DNA from: Rhizobacter sp. SG703
Lineage (GTDB): Bacteria; Pseudomonadota; Gammaproteobacteria; Burkholderiales; Burkholderiaceae_C
Direction: 5' to 3'
Length of the DNA stretch: 64,000 nt
Assembly: GCF_012275445.1 (NCBI RefSeq)
Contig: NZ_JAAZQK010000002.1
Coordinates: 372,001-436,000 of the forward strand
The notes beneath the pieces are model-generated. The model worked only from the letters and a program-made list of their open reading frames with translations. It was not told where the DNA came from and searched no databases. The translations under genes were made by a program, and so were the position numbers. Shown piece by piece: positions 44,535 through 57,079 of the stretch (position 1 is its first letter; the number at the start of each line of letters is the position of its first letter).

Positions 44535-44859
44535 CTTTCAAGGCCCATCCCCAGTTTGAGGGGGTAGATCGCGGCGCACGGGGTACAAGGCAGCTTGCGT
44601 GCCCACGCAGCAACACGACAAATGCGGCTTCGACTTGCAAAAGAAGCCGAATTTGCTGCAGCAACTACCATCCGGCACGCCAAGCTTGCCGATTTCCACC
44701 CTGTATCTCTTCGTTACTGCCTGCAAGAAGCTGCAAACTGCCTTCAAATGGACACATCAGCATGGTCCATGCCTGCGCACGGCTCCCCGTCATGGTGCGA
44801 TGCAGCATGCATTCAGGGCGCACGGCCCGCGCCCCTCTTCCATCCGACAAGGCGTCGGA
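44535..44859 (-). other. Non-coding upstream region of the PEP-CTERM gene with possible activator sites
   Basis: No gene is supported here. The region is AT-richer than its surroundings. It contains a 12-bp perfect palindrome TTGCTGCAGCAA (44653-44664), an inverted repeat CGGCTTC/GAAGCCG (44625-44649) and two CTGCAA direct repeats ten bases apart (44721-44726, 44731-44736). These lie about 100-200 bases upstream of the -24/-12 element, where enhancer sites for a sigma-54 activator are expected. A stem ATCCGAC/GTCGGAT at 44842-44860 overlaps the epsL stop, without a T tract. Confidence 0.4.
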
Positions 44860-46080
44860 TCAGCGAACGCTGACCTGGCCCGAACAGCTCGCGGTGGTCG
44901 CGCTGTAGGGGTAGGTGATCGTGATGTTGTCGCCGACGATCTGACGGCGTTCATGGCCGACGTTGCAGGCGAACTGCAGGCTGCGCAGCGGTTGCCACGC
45001 GATGCCGAGGCCGTAGGTGACGGTGTTGTCCTCCCCTTCGGCCGGCGCGGTCACGCCGTTGGCGATGAAGGCGTTGTCCAGCTTGCGGCGGGTGTAGCCG
45101 CCTTGCGCGGTCAGCTGGATCTTCGCGGTCGCGTCCCAGCGCCCTTTCAGCTGCAGGCTGTGGCTCACCCGGGTGTCGCTCGAATCGATCTCGTTGAGCG
45201 CAGTGCCGAAGGTGCTGCTGCCGACGCTGCTGTCGCGCGACAGCTGGGTGTCGAAATTCAGCTTGCCGGTGGCCTGCCAGTTCCAGCCGAGCGCGCCGGT
45301 CCAGGTGCTCACATCGCGCTGCGACTGCACCGAATGGCTCTCGCGCGTGGCGCTGACGCGCGCGTTCAGCGTGCTCAGGCCGTTCGGTTTGGCGAGCAGG
45401 CTCAGGTCGACGTCATTGCGGCGGAAGGTGTCGGGCTCGATGCCGAATTTCGGGAATCGACCCTCGGTGTGCCGGCCGCCCAGCCGCACGCTCAGCGCGT
45501 CGGCATCGGCCCAGCGCACGCCGGCATTCACCGTCTGCTGGCGCACATCGCGGTTGCTGAATTCCTCGGCCGAATAGCGGCTCTGGTTGCCGGCCCAGCC
45601 GCCTTCCAGCGTCCACGCGGTGACGACACCGACGCGCACCTGCAGCCCGGCGCCGGTCGTGCGCAGCTGGTTCTTGCCGGTGAAGCGGTTCTGGCTGTCG
45701 AGGTCGTAGCGGTACAGGCTGCTGCGCTGCTCGGCCGTCAGCTCGCCCGACACGCGCTCGATCGTCGACCAGTCGAGCCGCGCCGACAGCCGGTGGTCGG
45801 TGTTGTTCAGCTGCGTGTTGTTCTTGTAGCGGTTGACGTTGGCCTCGAGCCCGGCACTGAAGCGCTGGCGACCGAACGGCTGGTCGATCGCAGCCCGAAT
45901 GCCGGTCGACGAGATCCCGTCGCGCGCCGCCGGCTCGCCATCGGGCGCGCGGAACAGGTTGTTGTCGGCCGAGAGGGCCTGGCTGAACCCGAACACATAC
46001 GGATCGGATTCGTCGCCCGCATGGGCAACGCCGGCCAGACCGCTCAGGACAACGACAGCAAAGGAAGAACGACGACGCAT
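44860..46080 (-). CDS. epsL: EpsL-type outer-membrane beta-barrel protein of the EPS locus
   Basis: The 406-residue protein has a signal peptide (RSSFAVVVLSGLAGVAHA) and a long series of amphipathic strands rich in aromatic residues, ending in CSGQVSVR. This layout and its position fit the EpsL family of putative outer-membrane beta-barrels linked to exosortase B / EPS clusters. It may form an additional outer-membrane pore or anchor for the polymer. It follows wcaJ on the same strand after 197 bases of repeat DNA, so both may be on one transcript. Confidence 0.8.
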   Translation of the reverse strand: MRRRSSFAVVVLSGLAGVAHAGDESDPYVFGFSQALSADNNLFRAPDGEPAARDGISSTGIRAAIDQPFGRQRFSAGLEANVNRYKNNTQLNNTDHRLSARLDWSTIERVSGELTAEQRSSLYRYDLDSQNRFTGKNQLRTTGAGLQVRVGVVTAWTLEGGWAGNQSRYSAEEFSNRDVRQQTVNAGVRWADADALSVRLGGRHTEGRFPKFGIEPDTFRRNDVDLSLLAKPNGLSTLNARVSATRESHSVQSQRDVSTWTGALGWNWQATGKLNFDTQLSRDSSVGSSTFGTALNEIDSSDTRVSHSLQLKGRWDATAKIQLTAQGGYTRRKLDNAFIANGVTAPAEGEDNTVTYGLGIAWQPLRSLQFACNVGHERRQIVGDNITITYPYSATTASCSGQVSVR

Positions 46081-46104
46081 AGGTACCCCGCACGACAGAG
46101 AAGG

Positions 46105-46271
46105 ATCAAGCAACGCCCGCGGAACCGGCTCCGCCGGGCCGCCGGGTGGCGCCCGCTGGGGGCCGAGCCCGGACGCAAACAGTCCTGGGGACTGTTTGCG
46201 CCTGGCGAGGGGCTCGGCCTGCGGCCCGGCGCGGCCTGCAAGGCAGGAGGAGCGCAGCGACGAGCGGGGGG
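46105..46271 (+). repeat. Dispersed intergenic repeat, copy 2, with internal long hairpin
   Basis: The start and end match the repeat at 36064-36147. Between them is an insertion made of nested inverted repeats: inner perfect 12-bp arms (46174-46185 and 46189-46200, loop TGG) and outer perfect 10-bp arms GGCCGAGCCC/GGGCTCGGCC (46161-46170, 46210-46219). It lies between wcaJ and epsL and would form a stable hairpin in their shared transcript. Confidence 0.75.
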
Positions 46272-46277
46272 CCCACA

Positions 46278-47672
46278 TCAATATGCGTTGCGGTCGAACA
46301 AGACCAGGCGAACCGTGCGCACGATGATCATCAGGTCGAGCCCGAGCGACCAGTTGCGCAGGTATTCGAGGTCGTACTCGACGCGCGCGGCCATCTTGTC
46401 CAGCGTATCGGTCTCGCCGCGGAACCCGTTCACCTGCGCCCAGCCGGTGATGCCCGGGCGCACCTTGTGGCGCACCATGTAGGCCTGGATCATCTTGCGG
46501 TACTGCTCGTTGTGCGCCACCGCATGCGGGCGCGGCCCGACGATGCTCATGCGGCCCTGCAGCACGTTGATCAGCTGCGGCAACTCGTCGAGCGAGGTCT
46601 TGCGGATGAACGCGCCGAACGGCGTGATGCGCGCATCGCCGCGCGTGGCCTGCTTGACCACCGCGCCGTTGTCCTGCGTCGTCATCGAGCGGAACTTGTA
46701 GACCTCGATCTCTTCGCCATCGAGCCCGTTGCGCTTCTGGCGGAAGATCACCGGCCCCGGCGAACTCATCTTCACGCCGATCGCGAGCGCCACCATCACC
46801 GGCGAGATCAGCAGCAGGATCAGCGACGCGATCACGATGTCGCTGAAGCGCTTCACCAGGTCGTTGGTGCCGGTGAACGGCGACTCCAGCAGGCTCACCA
46901 CCGGCACGCCAGCCATGTCCTGCAGGCGCCCCTGGATCACGCTGACGCCGAACACGTCGGGCGCGTAGTACACCGACGCGGTCGTGTCCTGCAGCGACGC
47001 CAGCAGGTTGACGATGCGCGGCTGCGAGGTCAGCGGCAGCGTGATGTAGACATCGCGCACACCGTGGCGGCGCACCCAGTCGGCCAGGTCCTCGAAGCGG
47101 CCCTTCACATGCTCGCGGGTGTCGGGGTGCAGCCGGTCGGGCGCGCGGTCCTCGAAGAAGCCGACGAAGTCCTGGCCGAACGAGCGCCGTGCCTTCAACG
47201 ACTCCAGCACCTTCGCGCCCAGCGGCCCGGCGCCCACCACGACCGCAGTGCGGCGGTACTCCGGCCGCAACGCCAGGCGACGCAGCACCTCCTTGCCCAG
47301 GCGCACGGCGAGCCATTGCACGACCGGCGTCAGCCCGGCCCACCAGGCCAGCACCCGCCATTCGAAGAACTTCAGGCTGTCGGTCGCGTAGCCGCACAGC
47401 ACCAGGATGCCGAGCAGCGCGATCCACGCACTGAGGATGTCGATCGCCGCGTTGAGGCTGCGGTCCTTGAAGCGATTGACGCCGGGAAAGCTGAGCACCA
47501 GCACCAGCATGCACAGCGTCAGCGCCGGCCGCTCGACCGGCTCGTCGAACACGCTGCTGACGCCGAGATAGCAGAGCACCGTCAACAACGGCTCCATCAC
47601 CGCGGCGATGAAGGACGTGACGGATGGCGGCGCACCGAGGAACAACTGCCTATGGCTGCGTTCTTCGAACAT
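46278..47672 (-). CDS. wcaJ: Undecaprenyl-phosphate glucose phosphotransferase (WcaJ type)
   Basis: The 464-residue membrane enzyme starts EPS repeat-unit assembly by moving glucose-1-phosphate from UDP-glucose to undecaprenyl phosphate. It has about four N-terminal helices and a Rossmann-like middle segment (AVVVGAGPLGAKVLESL). The C-terminal sugar-transferase domain contains KRFSDIVIASLILLLISPVM, VYKFRSM, SLDELPQLINVLQGRMSIVGPRPH and PGITGWAQVNGFRGET. It is transcribed away from the signalling operon, with a candidate sigma-54 promoter 37 bases upstream. Glucose is the usual first sugar for this family, though galactose-type relatives exist. Confidence 0.93.
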   Translation of the reverse strand: MFEERSHRQLFLGAPPSVTSFIAAVMEPLLTVLCYLGVSSVFDEPVERPALTLCMLVLVLSFPGVNRFKDRSLNAAIDILSAWIALLGILVLCGYATDSLKFFEWRVLAWWAGLTPVVQWLAVRLGKEVLRRLALRPEYRRTAVVVGAGPLGAKVLESLKARRSFGQDFVGFFEDRAPDRLHPDTREHVKGRFEDLADWVRRHGVRDVYITLPLTSQPRIVNLLASLQDTTASVYYAPDVFGVSVIQGRLQDMAGVPVVSLLESPFTGTNDLVKRFSDIVIASLILLLISPVMVALAIGVKMSSPGPVIFRQKRNGLDGEEIEVYKFRSMTTQDNGAVVKQATRGDARITPFGAFIRKTSLDELPQLINVLQGRMSIVGPRPHAVAHNEQYRKMIQAYMVRHKVRPGITGWAQVNGFRGETDTLDKMAARVEYDLEYLRNWSLGLDLMIIVRTVRLVLFDRNAY

Positions 47673-47708
47673 GGGAAGGGCCCGTTGAAAGTTTCACGGA
47701 AGCCCTCA

Positions 47709-47724
47709 CGCAGGAGGCGTGCCA
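47709..47724 (-). promoter_or_regulatory. Candidate sigma-54 (-24/-12) promoter of wcaJ-epsL
   Basis: On the minus strand TGGCACG-CCTC-CTGCG has a perfect -24 box and GG/GC spaced by ten bases. The -12 box departs at its first and last positions (CTGCG for TTGCW). The start would be near 47698, about 26 bases before the wcaJ ATG. This is the best -24 match of the four in the locus. Confidence 0.65.
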
Positions 47725-47781
47725 ACGTGGCAGGCCGCTGTAACTGAATTTCTCTCGCAGCGCCAGAGGGTGAACACCGGC

Positions 47782-47804
47782 GCCGGTCTGTCAGAAAGAC
47801 CGGC
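47782..47804. repeat. Inverted repeat between wcaJ promoter and diguanylate cyclase stop
   Basis: Perfect 8-bp arms GCCGGTCT (47782-47789) and AGACCGGC (47797-47804) enclose a 7-nt loop. It lies 46 bases beyond the diguanylate cyclase stop and about 60 bases upstream of the wcaJ -24 box. It could be a weak terminator (no T tract follows) or a binding site for an activator of wcaJ. Confidence 0.45.
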
Positions 47805-47849
47805 CGCTGTCACGGTTGGACACAGGCGATCGGTAGATTCGACAGGCTT

Positions 47850-49544
47850 TTATCCGACACACGTCCGGTTCTTACCGGTTCGCTTCGCCTCGTAGAGTGC
47901 CTCGTCGGCGCGTTCGAGCGCAGCCTCGATCGGCTCGCCCTGGCGGTACAGCGTGACGCCGGCCGAGAACGTGACGAAGACCTGCTGCTCCTCGTGCATG
48001 AACAGCCCGCCGCTCAGCGAGCGCTGCAAACGGGTCAGGATCTGCTCGCCTTCCTGCACCGGGGTGTCGGGGAGCAGCACGACGAACTCCTCGCCGCCGT
48101 AGCGCGCGACCAGGTCGGTCGGCCGCAGCGCCTTGCTGACCACCGCGGCCAGCGACTTGAGCGCGGTGTCGCCGGCCGCATGGCCCAGCTCGTCGTTCAG
48201 GCGCTTGAAGTTGTCGACGTCCAGCAGGCCGATCGACAGCTCGGTCTGGCCGCGTTCCATGCGCGCCCGTTCGGCATCGAAGGCCTGCATCAGCCCACGC
48301 CGGTTGGCGATCTGCGTCAGCTGGTCGGTCGAGACTTCTTCCGACAGGCGGCGCAGCTCGCCCTCGAGTTCGGCCACCCGCTCGGACAGCCCGACCGCCT
48401 TCGCATGCTCCGACTCCAGCCGGCCCTGCGCCTGGCTGACCAGCGACTGCACGGTGCGGCTCTCCTCGACCATCTCGCGCACGACGCCGGCCAGGCTCTC
48501 GAGCGAATCGGCCTTCTCGATGGTGTCGGCATAGCGGCCGACGCTTTCGTGGAAACGGCCGGTGTGCTGGCCCAGTTCGCCCAGTTCGCTGAGCATGCGG
48601 TTGATCAGCAGCTTCAGCGCATCGCGGGCGCGCGCCCGGTCTTCGCGCAGCTGGTGCTGGCGCTCGCGGGTGTGGCCCAGCAGCTCGCTGACCGAGCGCA
48701 CGCTGCGCGCGGTCAGCCCGCTGTCGATCTGCAGCTTCATCGCGTCGACCTGGCCGCGCGCCCAGCTGTCGTCCTCGGCCAGTTCGGCCAGGCTCGCGGT
48801 GAGCTCCTGGCACAGGCCGCTCAGCTGGTCGACGAAGTGGTGGCGGTGCTGCAGCATGCGGCGCGCGCGCTCGCACAGCGCGTCGAACTCGTCGGCCTGC
48901 AGCGGTGTCGGGCTCGGTTCTTCAAGACGGGCCAGCAGTTCGGCCAGCTGGCGCGACAGGTCGGCGCTCGGCGCCGGCGGCGGCGGCAGCGCGAGCTGCA
49001 CGGTGCCGCTCAGGCCGTCGGCGACGCGGCGCCACAGCGGGAAGGCCGTGTCGGCATCGGCGGCCGCCGGCTCGCCCGGCGACGTCGCCGACGCCGCAGG
49101 CAGCGGCAGCCCATCGAGCGGCGCCGGGTGTGTCAGGCTGTCGTCGGCATCGACCATGTCGTCGAGCGTGTCGCTCTCCCAGCTGCCCACCAGCTGCCCG
49201 AGCCGCTGCTGCAGGCGCTGCAGGTCGCTGCGGCTGCTGGACAGCACGCGCTGCAGGCTGTCCTTCTTGCGCGCCGCGGTCCAGTTGCGCCCGCCGCGCT
49301 CGATGCCGCGGGCGATGCGCTCGATCAGCGCAGCCAGCGCGGCCGCCTGGGCGGCGTTGTCGGCGGCCGACAGCGGCGCCGCGGCAGCCTGCGCACGCGC
49401 CGGGGTCGGCTGGATGCCGGATTCGAGCTGGTAGGCGCGCGCGTAGTTCTCGGGCGTCGGCTCCAGCTTGTCGACCACGAGCCGGCGCAGCGCGGCCTTG
49501 GCCAGCACGGCAGGCGTCTGCGGCGCCGAGGGTTTGGTGTCCAT
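47850..49544 (-). CDS. Diguanylate cyclase (GGDEF) with long helical N-terminus
   Basis: The 564-residue protein has an N-terminal region to about residue 390 that is helical and partly coiled-coil, with no recognised sensory domain. The C-terminal GGDEF domain has active-site GGEEF. An RxxD inhibitory site (RPTD) lies five residues before it, so it should make c-di-GMP and be product-inhibited. It is the last gene of an operon with a REC-PAS-GGDEF-EAL protein (55 bases upstream) and a hybrid kinase. It sits directly next to the EPS genes and so is a candidate controller of them. Confidence 0.9.
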   Translation of the reverse strand: MDTKPSAPQTPAVLAKAALRRLVVDKLEPTPENYARAYQLESGIQPTPARAQAAAAPLSAADNAAQAAALAALIERIARGIERGGRNWTAARKKDSLQRVLSSSRSDLQRLQQRLGQLVGSWESDTLDDMVDADDSLTHPAPLDGLPLPAASATSPGEPAAADADTAFPLWRRVADGLSGTVQLALPPPPAPSADLSRQLAELLARLEEPSPTPLQADEFDALCERARRMLQHRHHFVDQLSGLCQELTASLAELAEDDSWARGQVDAMKLQIDSGLTARSVRSVSELLGHTRERQHQLREDRARARDALKLLINRMLSELGELGQHTGRFHESVGRYADTIEKADSLESLAGVVREMVEESRTVQSLVSQAQGRLESEHAKAVGLSERVAELEGELRRLSEEVSTDQLTQIANRRGLMQAFDAERARMERGQTELSIGLLDVDNFKRLNDELGHAAGDTALKSLAAVVSKALRPTDLVARYGGEEFVVLLPDTPVQEGEQILTRLQRSLSGGLFMHEEQQVFVTFSAGVTLYRQGEPIEAALERADEALYEAKRTGKNRTCVG

Positions 49545-49599
49545 CGATCAGGTCAGGGCAAAAGGGAAACGGCAGGGAGCGGCACGGAACGCGTGCCGG

Positions 49600-51858
49600 T
49601 CATTTGGGGGTGTAGCGGCTCGGCCGCGGCTCCAGGCTGGCACGGATCGAGTCGGTCAGCTCGTCGCCGTCGTCGGCGTCGACGATCCACGGCGCCTTGC
49701 GCGGCAGCACCGTCTGCTGCAGCCACTGGTCGAGCGCCTCGGGCGCGAGCGCCTTGCTGAACAGGAAGCCCTGCATCATGCCGCAGCCCAGCCGGTGCAG
49801 CACTTCCATCTGGCGCATGTTCTCGACGCCTTCGGCCACCACGCGCAGGCCGAGCGAGCGGGCCAGCGCGATGATCGCGGTGACCACCGCCGAGCTCTGC
49901 GGCGTCATGCCGAGGTCGCGCACGAACGAGCGGTCGATCTTCAGTTCGCTGATCGGCAGCGTGGTCAGGTAGGCAAGCGACGAGTAGCCGGTGCCGAAGT
50001 CGTCGATCGAGATCTCGACGCCGATCTCGTTGAGCCGGTGCAGCGTCGGGATCACGTTCTGCAGGTCCTTCATCAGGCCGGTCTCGGTGATCTCCAGCTC
50101 GATCGCATGGTGCGGCACGCCGTACGCGGTGACGGCCTGGTGGATGTGCTCGACCAGGTCGGTGCGCTCGAACAGCCGGTTCGGCAGGTTCACCGCGATC
50201 GAGTCGGCGAAGCCGAAGCTGTCCTGCCAGATCCGGGCCTGGCGCGCGGCCTCGCGGATCGCCCACTCGCTGAGCGGGATGATCAGGCCGGTTTCCTCGG
50301 CCAGCGGGATGAAGTCGCCCGGCGGCACCAGCGTGCCGCCGCGCTGCCAGCGCATCAGCGCCTCGGCCCCCACCATGCGCGCGCCGCGCACGTCGACCTT
50401 CGGCTGGTAGTGCAGCACCAGCTCGTTGCGCTCGATGGCCTTGTGCAGCGCGCTTTCGAGCTCGAGCTTCTCGCGGCCCTTCCCGGCCAGCGCCGGCCGG
50501 TACAGCAGCGCGGCATTGCGGCCCTGAGCCTTGACCGAATACATCGCGACGTCGGAGTTGCGCATCAGGTCGGCCACCGACTGGCCGTCGCGCGGGAACA
50601 TCGCGATGCCGACGCTCGCCGTCACGAAGCACTCCTGGCCGCCGACGAAGATCGGCTCGCGCATCACGTCGAGCACGCGCGCGGCGACCCGCTCGGCATC
50701 GCTTTCGTCGGACACCTCGGGCAGCAGCGCGACGAATTCGTCGCCGCCCAGCCGGCCGACGGCCTCGAGCGTGCGGTGCGAGCGCGAGCCCATCGACTCG
50801 ACGGCGCTCTCCATCACCTGGTCGGAGTGGCGCACGCACGAGCGCAGCCGGCGCGACACTTCCATCAGCAGTTCGTCGCCGGCGCCATGGCCCAGCGTGT
50901 CGTTGATGACCTTGAAGCGGTCGAGGTCGATCAGCAGCAGCCCGACCGGGTGGTTCAGCCGGCGCGCATGCTCGAGCGCGCGCTCGGTGCGCCAGATCAG
51001 CTGGCGGCGGTTCGGCAGCCCGGTCAGCGCGTCGAAGTTGGCCAGGTGGCGGATCTTGTCCTCGGCCATGCGCCGGTCGGTCACGTCCTGGACGATGCCG
51101 GTGTAGCCCGACAGGTTGCCGTGCTCGTTGAATTCGGGCTCGGCCTCGACGTGGATGATGCGCTGGCGGGCATCGGGCAGCGTGACCGGGATGTCGGTCG
51201 CGAGCACCGAGCTGTGGCGGATCACCTCGTTCAGGATGGTCACGAAACCGTTGCGGTCTTCGTTCGGCACCATGCGCAGCAGCGCCCGCATGCTCGGCGT
51301 GTCGCCCGGGCCGAGGCCGAACACCCGCAGCCCCTCGACCGAGAACAGCGGGTTGCCGTGGCCGCGGTGCCAGTCGAAGCTGCCCATGCGCGCGAGGTCC
51401 TGCGCGCGCGCGAGCTTCGACTTGCTGCGCTCCAGCTCCTGGCGGGTGCGCGACGAGCGCAGCAGGTAGCGCAAGCGGCCGGCCAGCAGGCTCCAGTGCG
51501 TCGACTTGACGAAGAAATCGGTGGCGCCGACCTCGTAGGCGCGGGTGATCGACGCATCGTCGTCCAGCCCGGTCAGCATCAGCACCGGCATCGATTCGAA
51601 GCCGGGCAGCGCGCGCAGCTCGCGGCAGGTCTCGAAACCGTCGAGGCCGGGCATCAGCGCATCGAGCACCACCACGTCGGGCGACCAGTCGGCCAGGATC
51701 TGGATCGCCCGCTCGCCGCTGGTCGCCTCGGTGATCGCGAAGCCGCGCTCGCGCAGCGCGATCGCGGTGAGCAGCAGGTTGACCTCGTCATCGTCCACCA
51801 GCAGCACGCGGGGCTGGCCGAGCAGATCGTCGTCCGTCAGCGGCGCGCTTGAGCTCAT
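49600..51858 (-). CDS. Response regulator with REC, PAS, GGDEF and EAL domains
   Basis: The 752-residue protein has an N-terminal receiver (RVLLVDDDEVN; phospho-acceptor Asp in VVVLDALMPGLDG; K in FFVKS) and a PAS domain (about 145-285). GGDEF is intact (RLGGDEFV), as is EAL (AEALMRW, later DDFGTGYSSLAYL and ELKIDRSFV). Both c-di-GMP synthesis and breakdown motifs are present, so the net activity must depend on phosphorylation by a partner. The likely partner is the hybrid kinase encoded four bases upstream in the same operon. Confidence 0.92.
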   Translation of the reverse strand: MSSSAPLTDDDLLGQPRVLLVDDDEVNLLLTAIALRERGFAITEATSGERAIQILADWSPDVVVLDALMPGLDGFETCRELRALPGFESMPVLMLTGLDDDASITRAYEVGATDFFVKSTHWSLLAGRLRYLLRSSRTRQELERSKSKLARAQDLARMGSFDWHRGHGNPLFSVEGLRVFGLGPGDTPSMRALLRMVPNEDRNGFVTILNEVIRHSSVLATDIPVTLPDARQRIIHVEAEPEFNEHGNLSGYTGIVQDVTDRRMAEDKIRHLANFDALTGLPNRRQLIWRTERALEHARRLNHPVGLLLIDLDRFKVINDTLGHGAGDELLMEVSRRLRSCVRHSDQVMESAVESMGSRSHRTLEAVGRLGGDEFVALLPEVSDESDAERVAARVLDVMREPIFVGGQECFVTASVGIAMFPRDGQSVADLMRNSDVAMYSVKAQGRNAALLYRPALAGKGREKLELESALHKAIERNELVLHYQPKVDVRGARMVGAEALMRWQRGGTLVPPGDFIPLAEETGLIIPLSEWAIREAARQARIWQDSFGFADSIAVNLPNRLFERTDLVEHIHQAVTAYGVPHHAIELEITETGLMKDLQNVIPTLHRLNEIGVEISIDDFGTGYSSLAYLTTLPISELKIDRSFVRDLGMTPQSSAVVTAIIALARSLGLRVVAEGVENMRQMEVLHRLGCGMMQGFLFSKALAPEALDQWLQQTVLPRKAPWIVDADDGDELTDSIRASLEPRPSRYTPK

Positions 51859-51862
51859 CGAG

Positions 51863-55315
<3,453 letters not shown>

Positions 55316-55498
55316 GGGTCAACGTACTTCCGGGAAAATTGCACAGCCTTGTGGGCCCACCAATGGGGACCCCGCCCAGGGAGCGGGGTCTTCGCAGCAC
55401 TTTCGGTGCCGCTCCAGCCGACTTGAGGCATCCGACACATTGGAAACCGGGTCGGCCTCCACAATGTCACGGCGCAACCACTCCTTACAATCGATCGG
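55316..55498. promoter_or_regulatory. Divergent promoter region between two kinase genes
   Basis: These 183 bases separate the divergent hybrid kinase and the next kinase. An 8-bp inverted repeat GACCCCGC/GCGGGGTC (55368-55375, 55383-55390) lies in the leader of the minus-strand gene. On the plus strand TACAAT (55486-55491) is only seven bases before the ATG, so that mRNA may begin at the start codon itself. Confidence 0.4.
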
Positions 55499-56998
55499 AT
55501 GAATCTCGAGACCGTGCTGCCGGCCGGACTGCTGCTGCTGGCGGCCCTCGCGACCGGCGCCTGGGCGGCCCGGTCGAGACGGCAGCTGCGCGACGCCGAG
55601 CAGGCCCTGCAGCACGAGCGGGCCGAGCGCCAGGCCGTTGCGCAATCGCTCGACTGCTGGCAGTGGCGCAGCGACGTGCAGCACCGGGTCGTGCAGTGGC
55701 GCCCGCCGCGCGGCGCGGCGCTGGCCGACTGGGCCGGCGCCGACGACGCGCCGCCGCTGTGGCAGCACTTCCAGGCCAGCGACACGCTGGTGCGCTCGCT
55801 GCGTACCGCGATGGACCAGCATGCGCCGCTCAGCGCCACCGCGCTGTGGCGCGCCGGATCGGCCGGCGTGCGCCACCCCTGGTCGCTGCGCGGCGAGCCG
55901 CTGCTCGACGCGCAGGGCCGCTTCGCCGGCTATGTCGGCACCGCCCGCGAGCTGACCGACCCGGGCGACCAGCGCCTCGGCGAGTTGCTGCAGGCGCTCG
56001 CCGACCCGGTGCTGCGCATCGCCCTGCCGCCGCCGGGCCAGCTGGGCGTGCTGTACGAAACCAACGCGGCCGCCGAACGCTGGCTGCACATCGCCGACCC
56101 CACCGCGCTGCCGCCGTGGCCCGAGCTGCTGCAGCGGCTGCCGGCCGGGCTGCGGCCACTGGCCGAGCAGGCCATCTCGCCGTCGCTGCATGCCGATGCC
56201 GCCAGCGGCAGCGCCGAGGGCTGGGAGCTGCAGGTGCACCGCCTGTCGCCGGCGCTGCCGCGCGCCGGTGCCGAGCTGCTGCTGATCTTCCACCGCCACG
56301 CGCAGGCGGCGGCCGCGGCGACCGCGACACCGGCCGACGAGCAGGAGTCGTTCAGCTACACGGTGTCGCACGACCTGCGCGCGCCGATCCGCGTCGTCGA
56401 GGGCTTCACGAAGATCGTCAAGGAAGACTACGGCCGCCTGCTCGACCGCATCGGCAACGACCACCTCGACCGGGTGCTGGGCGCCGCCGCGCGCATGAGC
56501 AGCATGATCGATTCGCTGCTGGCGCTGTCGCAGCTGTCGGCGCGGCCGCTGGCGCGCCAGCCGATCAACCTGTCGCAACTGGTGGGCTACATCGTCGACG
56601 ACCTGCGGCGCGAGTCGCCGCAGCGCCATGTGAAGGTCGACATCGAGCCCGGCCTGCATGCGCAGGGCGACGCGACGCTGCTGCGCGTGGCGCTCGAGAA
56701 CCTGCTGGGCAACGCGTGGAAATACACCTCGAAGCGCCGCGACGCGCACATCTGGTTCGAGGCCGGCGTGCACGAGGGCCGGCCGGCCTTCACGGTGCGC
56801 GACAACGGCGCCGGCTTCGACATGCGCTTCGCCGACCGGCTGTTCGGCGTGTTCCAGCGGCTGCACAGCGCGAACGATTTCCAGGGCACCGGCGTCGGGC
56901 TGGCGTCGGTGCGCAGGATCATCCGCCGGCACGGCGGCGACATCTGGGCCGAGGGCGAGGTGGATCGCGGCGCCCGCTTCCAGTTCTGGCTGCCATAG
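55499..56998 (+). CDS. Sensor histidine kinase with PAS-like input, single membrane anchor
   Basis: The 499-residue protein has one N-terminal membrane helix (VLPAGLLLLAALATGAWAA). Two weak PAS-like regions follow (about 55-160 and 165-265), then HisKA (SYTVSHDLRAPIRVVEGFTKIV) and HATPase_c (NLLGNAWKYTSKR; DNGAGFDMRFADRLFGVFQRLH; GTGVGLASVRRIIRRHGG). The HisKA/HATPase wording is that of phytochrome-like and photosensor-type kinases. No response regulator is adjacent on this strand. Confidence 0.87.
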   Translation: MNLETVLPAGLLLLAALATGAWAARSRRQLRDAEQALQHERAERQAVAQSLDCWQWRSDVQHRVVQWRPPRGAALADWAGADDAPPLWQHFQASDTLVRSLRTAMDQHAPLSATALWRAGSAGVRHPWSLRGEPLLDAQGRFAGYVGTARELTDPGDQRLGELLQALADPVLRIALPPPGQLGVLYETNAAAERWLHIADPTALPPWPELLQRLPAGLRPLAEQAISPSLHADAASGSAEGWELQVHRLSPALPRAGAELLLIFHRHAQAAAAATATPADEQESFSYTVSHDLRAPIRVVEGFTKIVKEDYGRLLDRIGNDHLDRVLGAAARMSSMIDSLLALSQLSARPLARQPINLSQLVGYIVDDLRRESPQRHVKVDIEPGLHAQGDATLLRVALENLLGNAWKYTSKRRDAHIWFEAGVHEGRPAFTVRDNGAGFDMRFADRLFGVFQRLHSANDFQGTGVGLASVRRIIRRHGGDIWAEGEVDRGARFQFWLP

Positions 56999-57079
56999 GG
57001 ACCGGCTCACCACAGCGACGGAACGATTTCGGCCGAGCGGCTCACCCACGGGGCCCATCGCTTCCGTACCGAGTCGTTC

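Noticed and set aside
44860-47514. Upstream extension of the epsL frame to 47514
   Set aside because: The extension is antisense-like sequence in a wrong frame across wcaJ. The signal peptide at 46080 marks the real start.
47782-47804. Inverted repeat as an intrinsic terminator of the diguanylate cyclase gene
   Set aside because: The stem is good, but no T run follows on the minus strand, so it is listed only as an inverted repeat.
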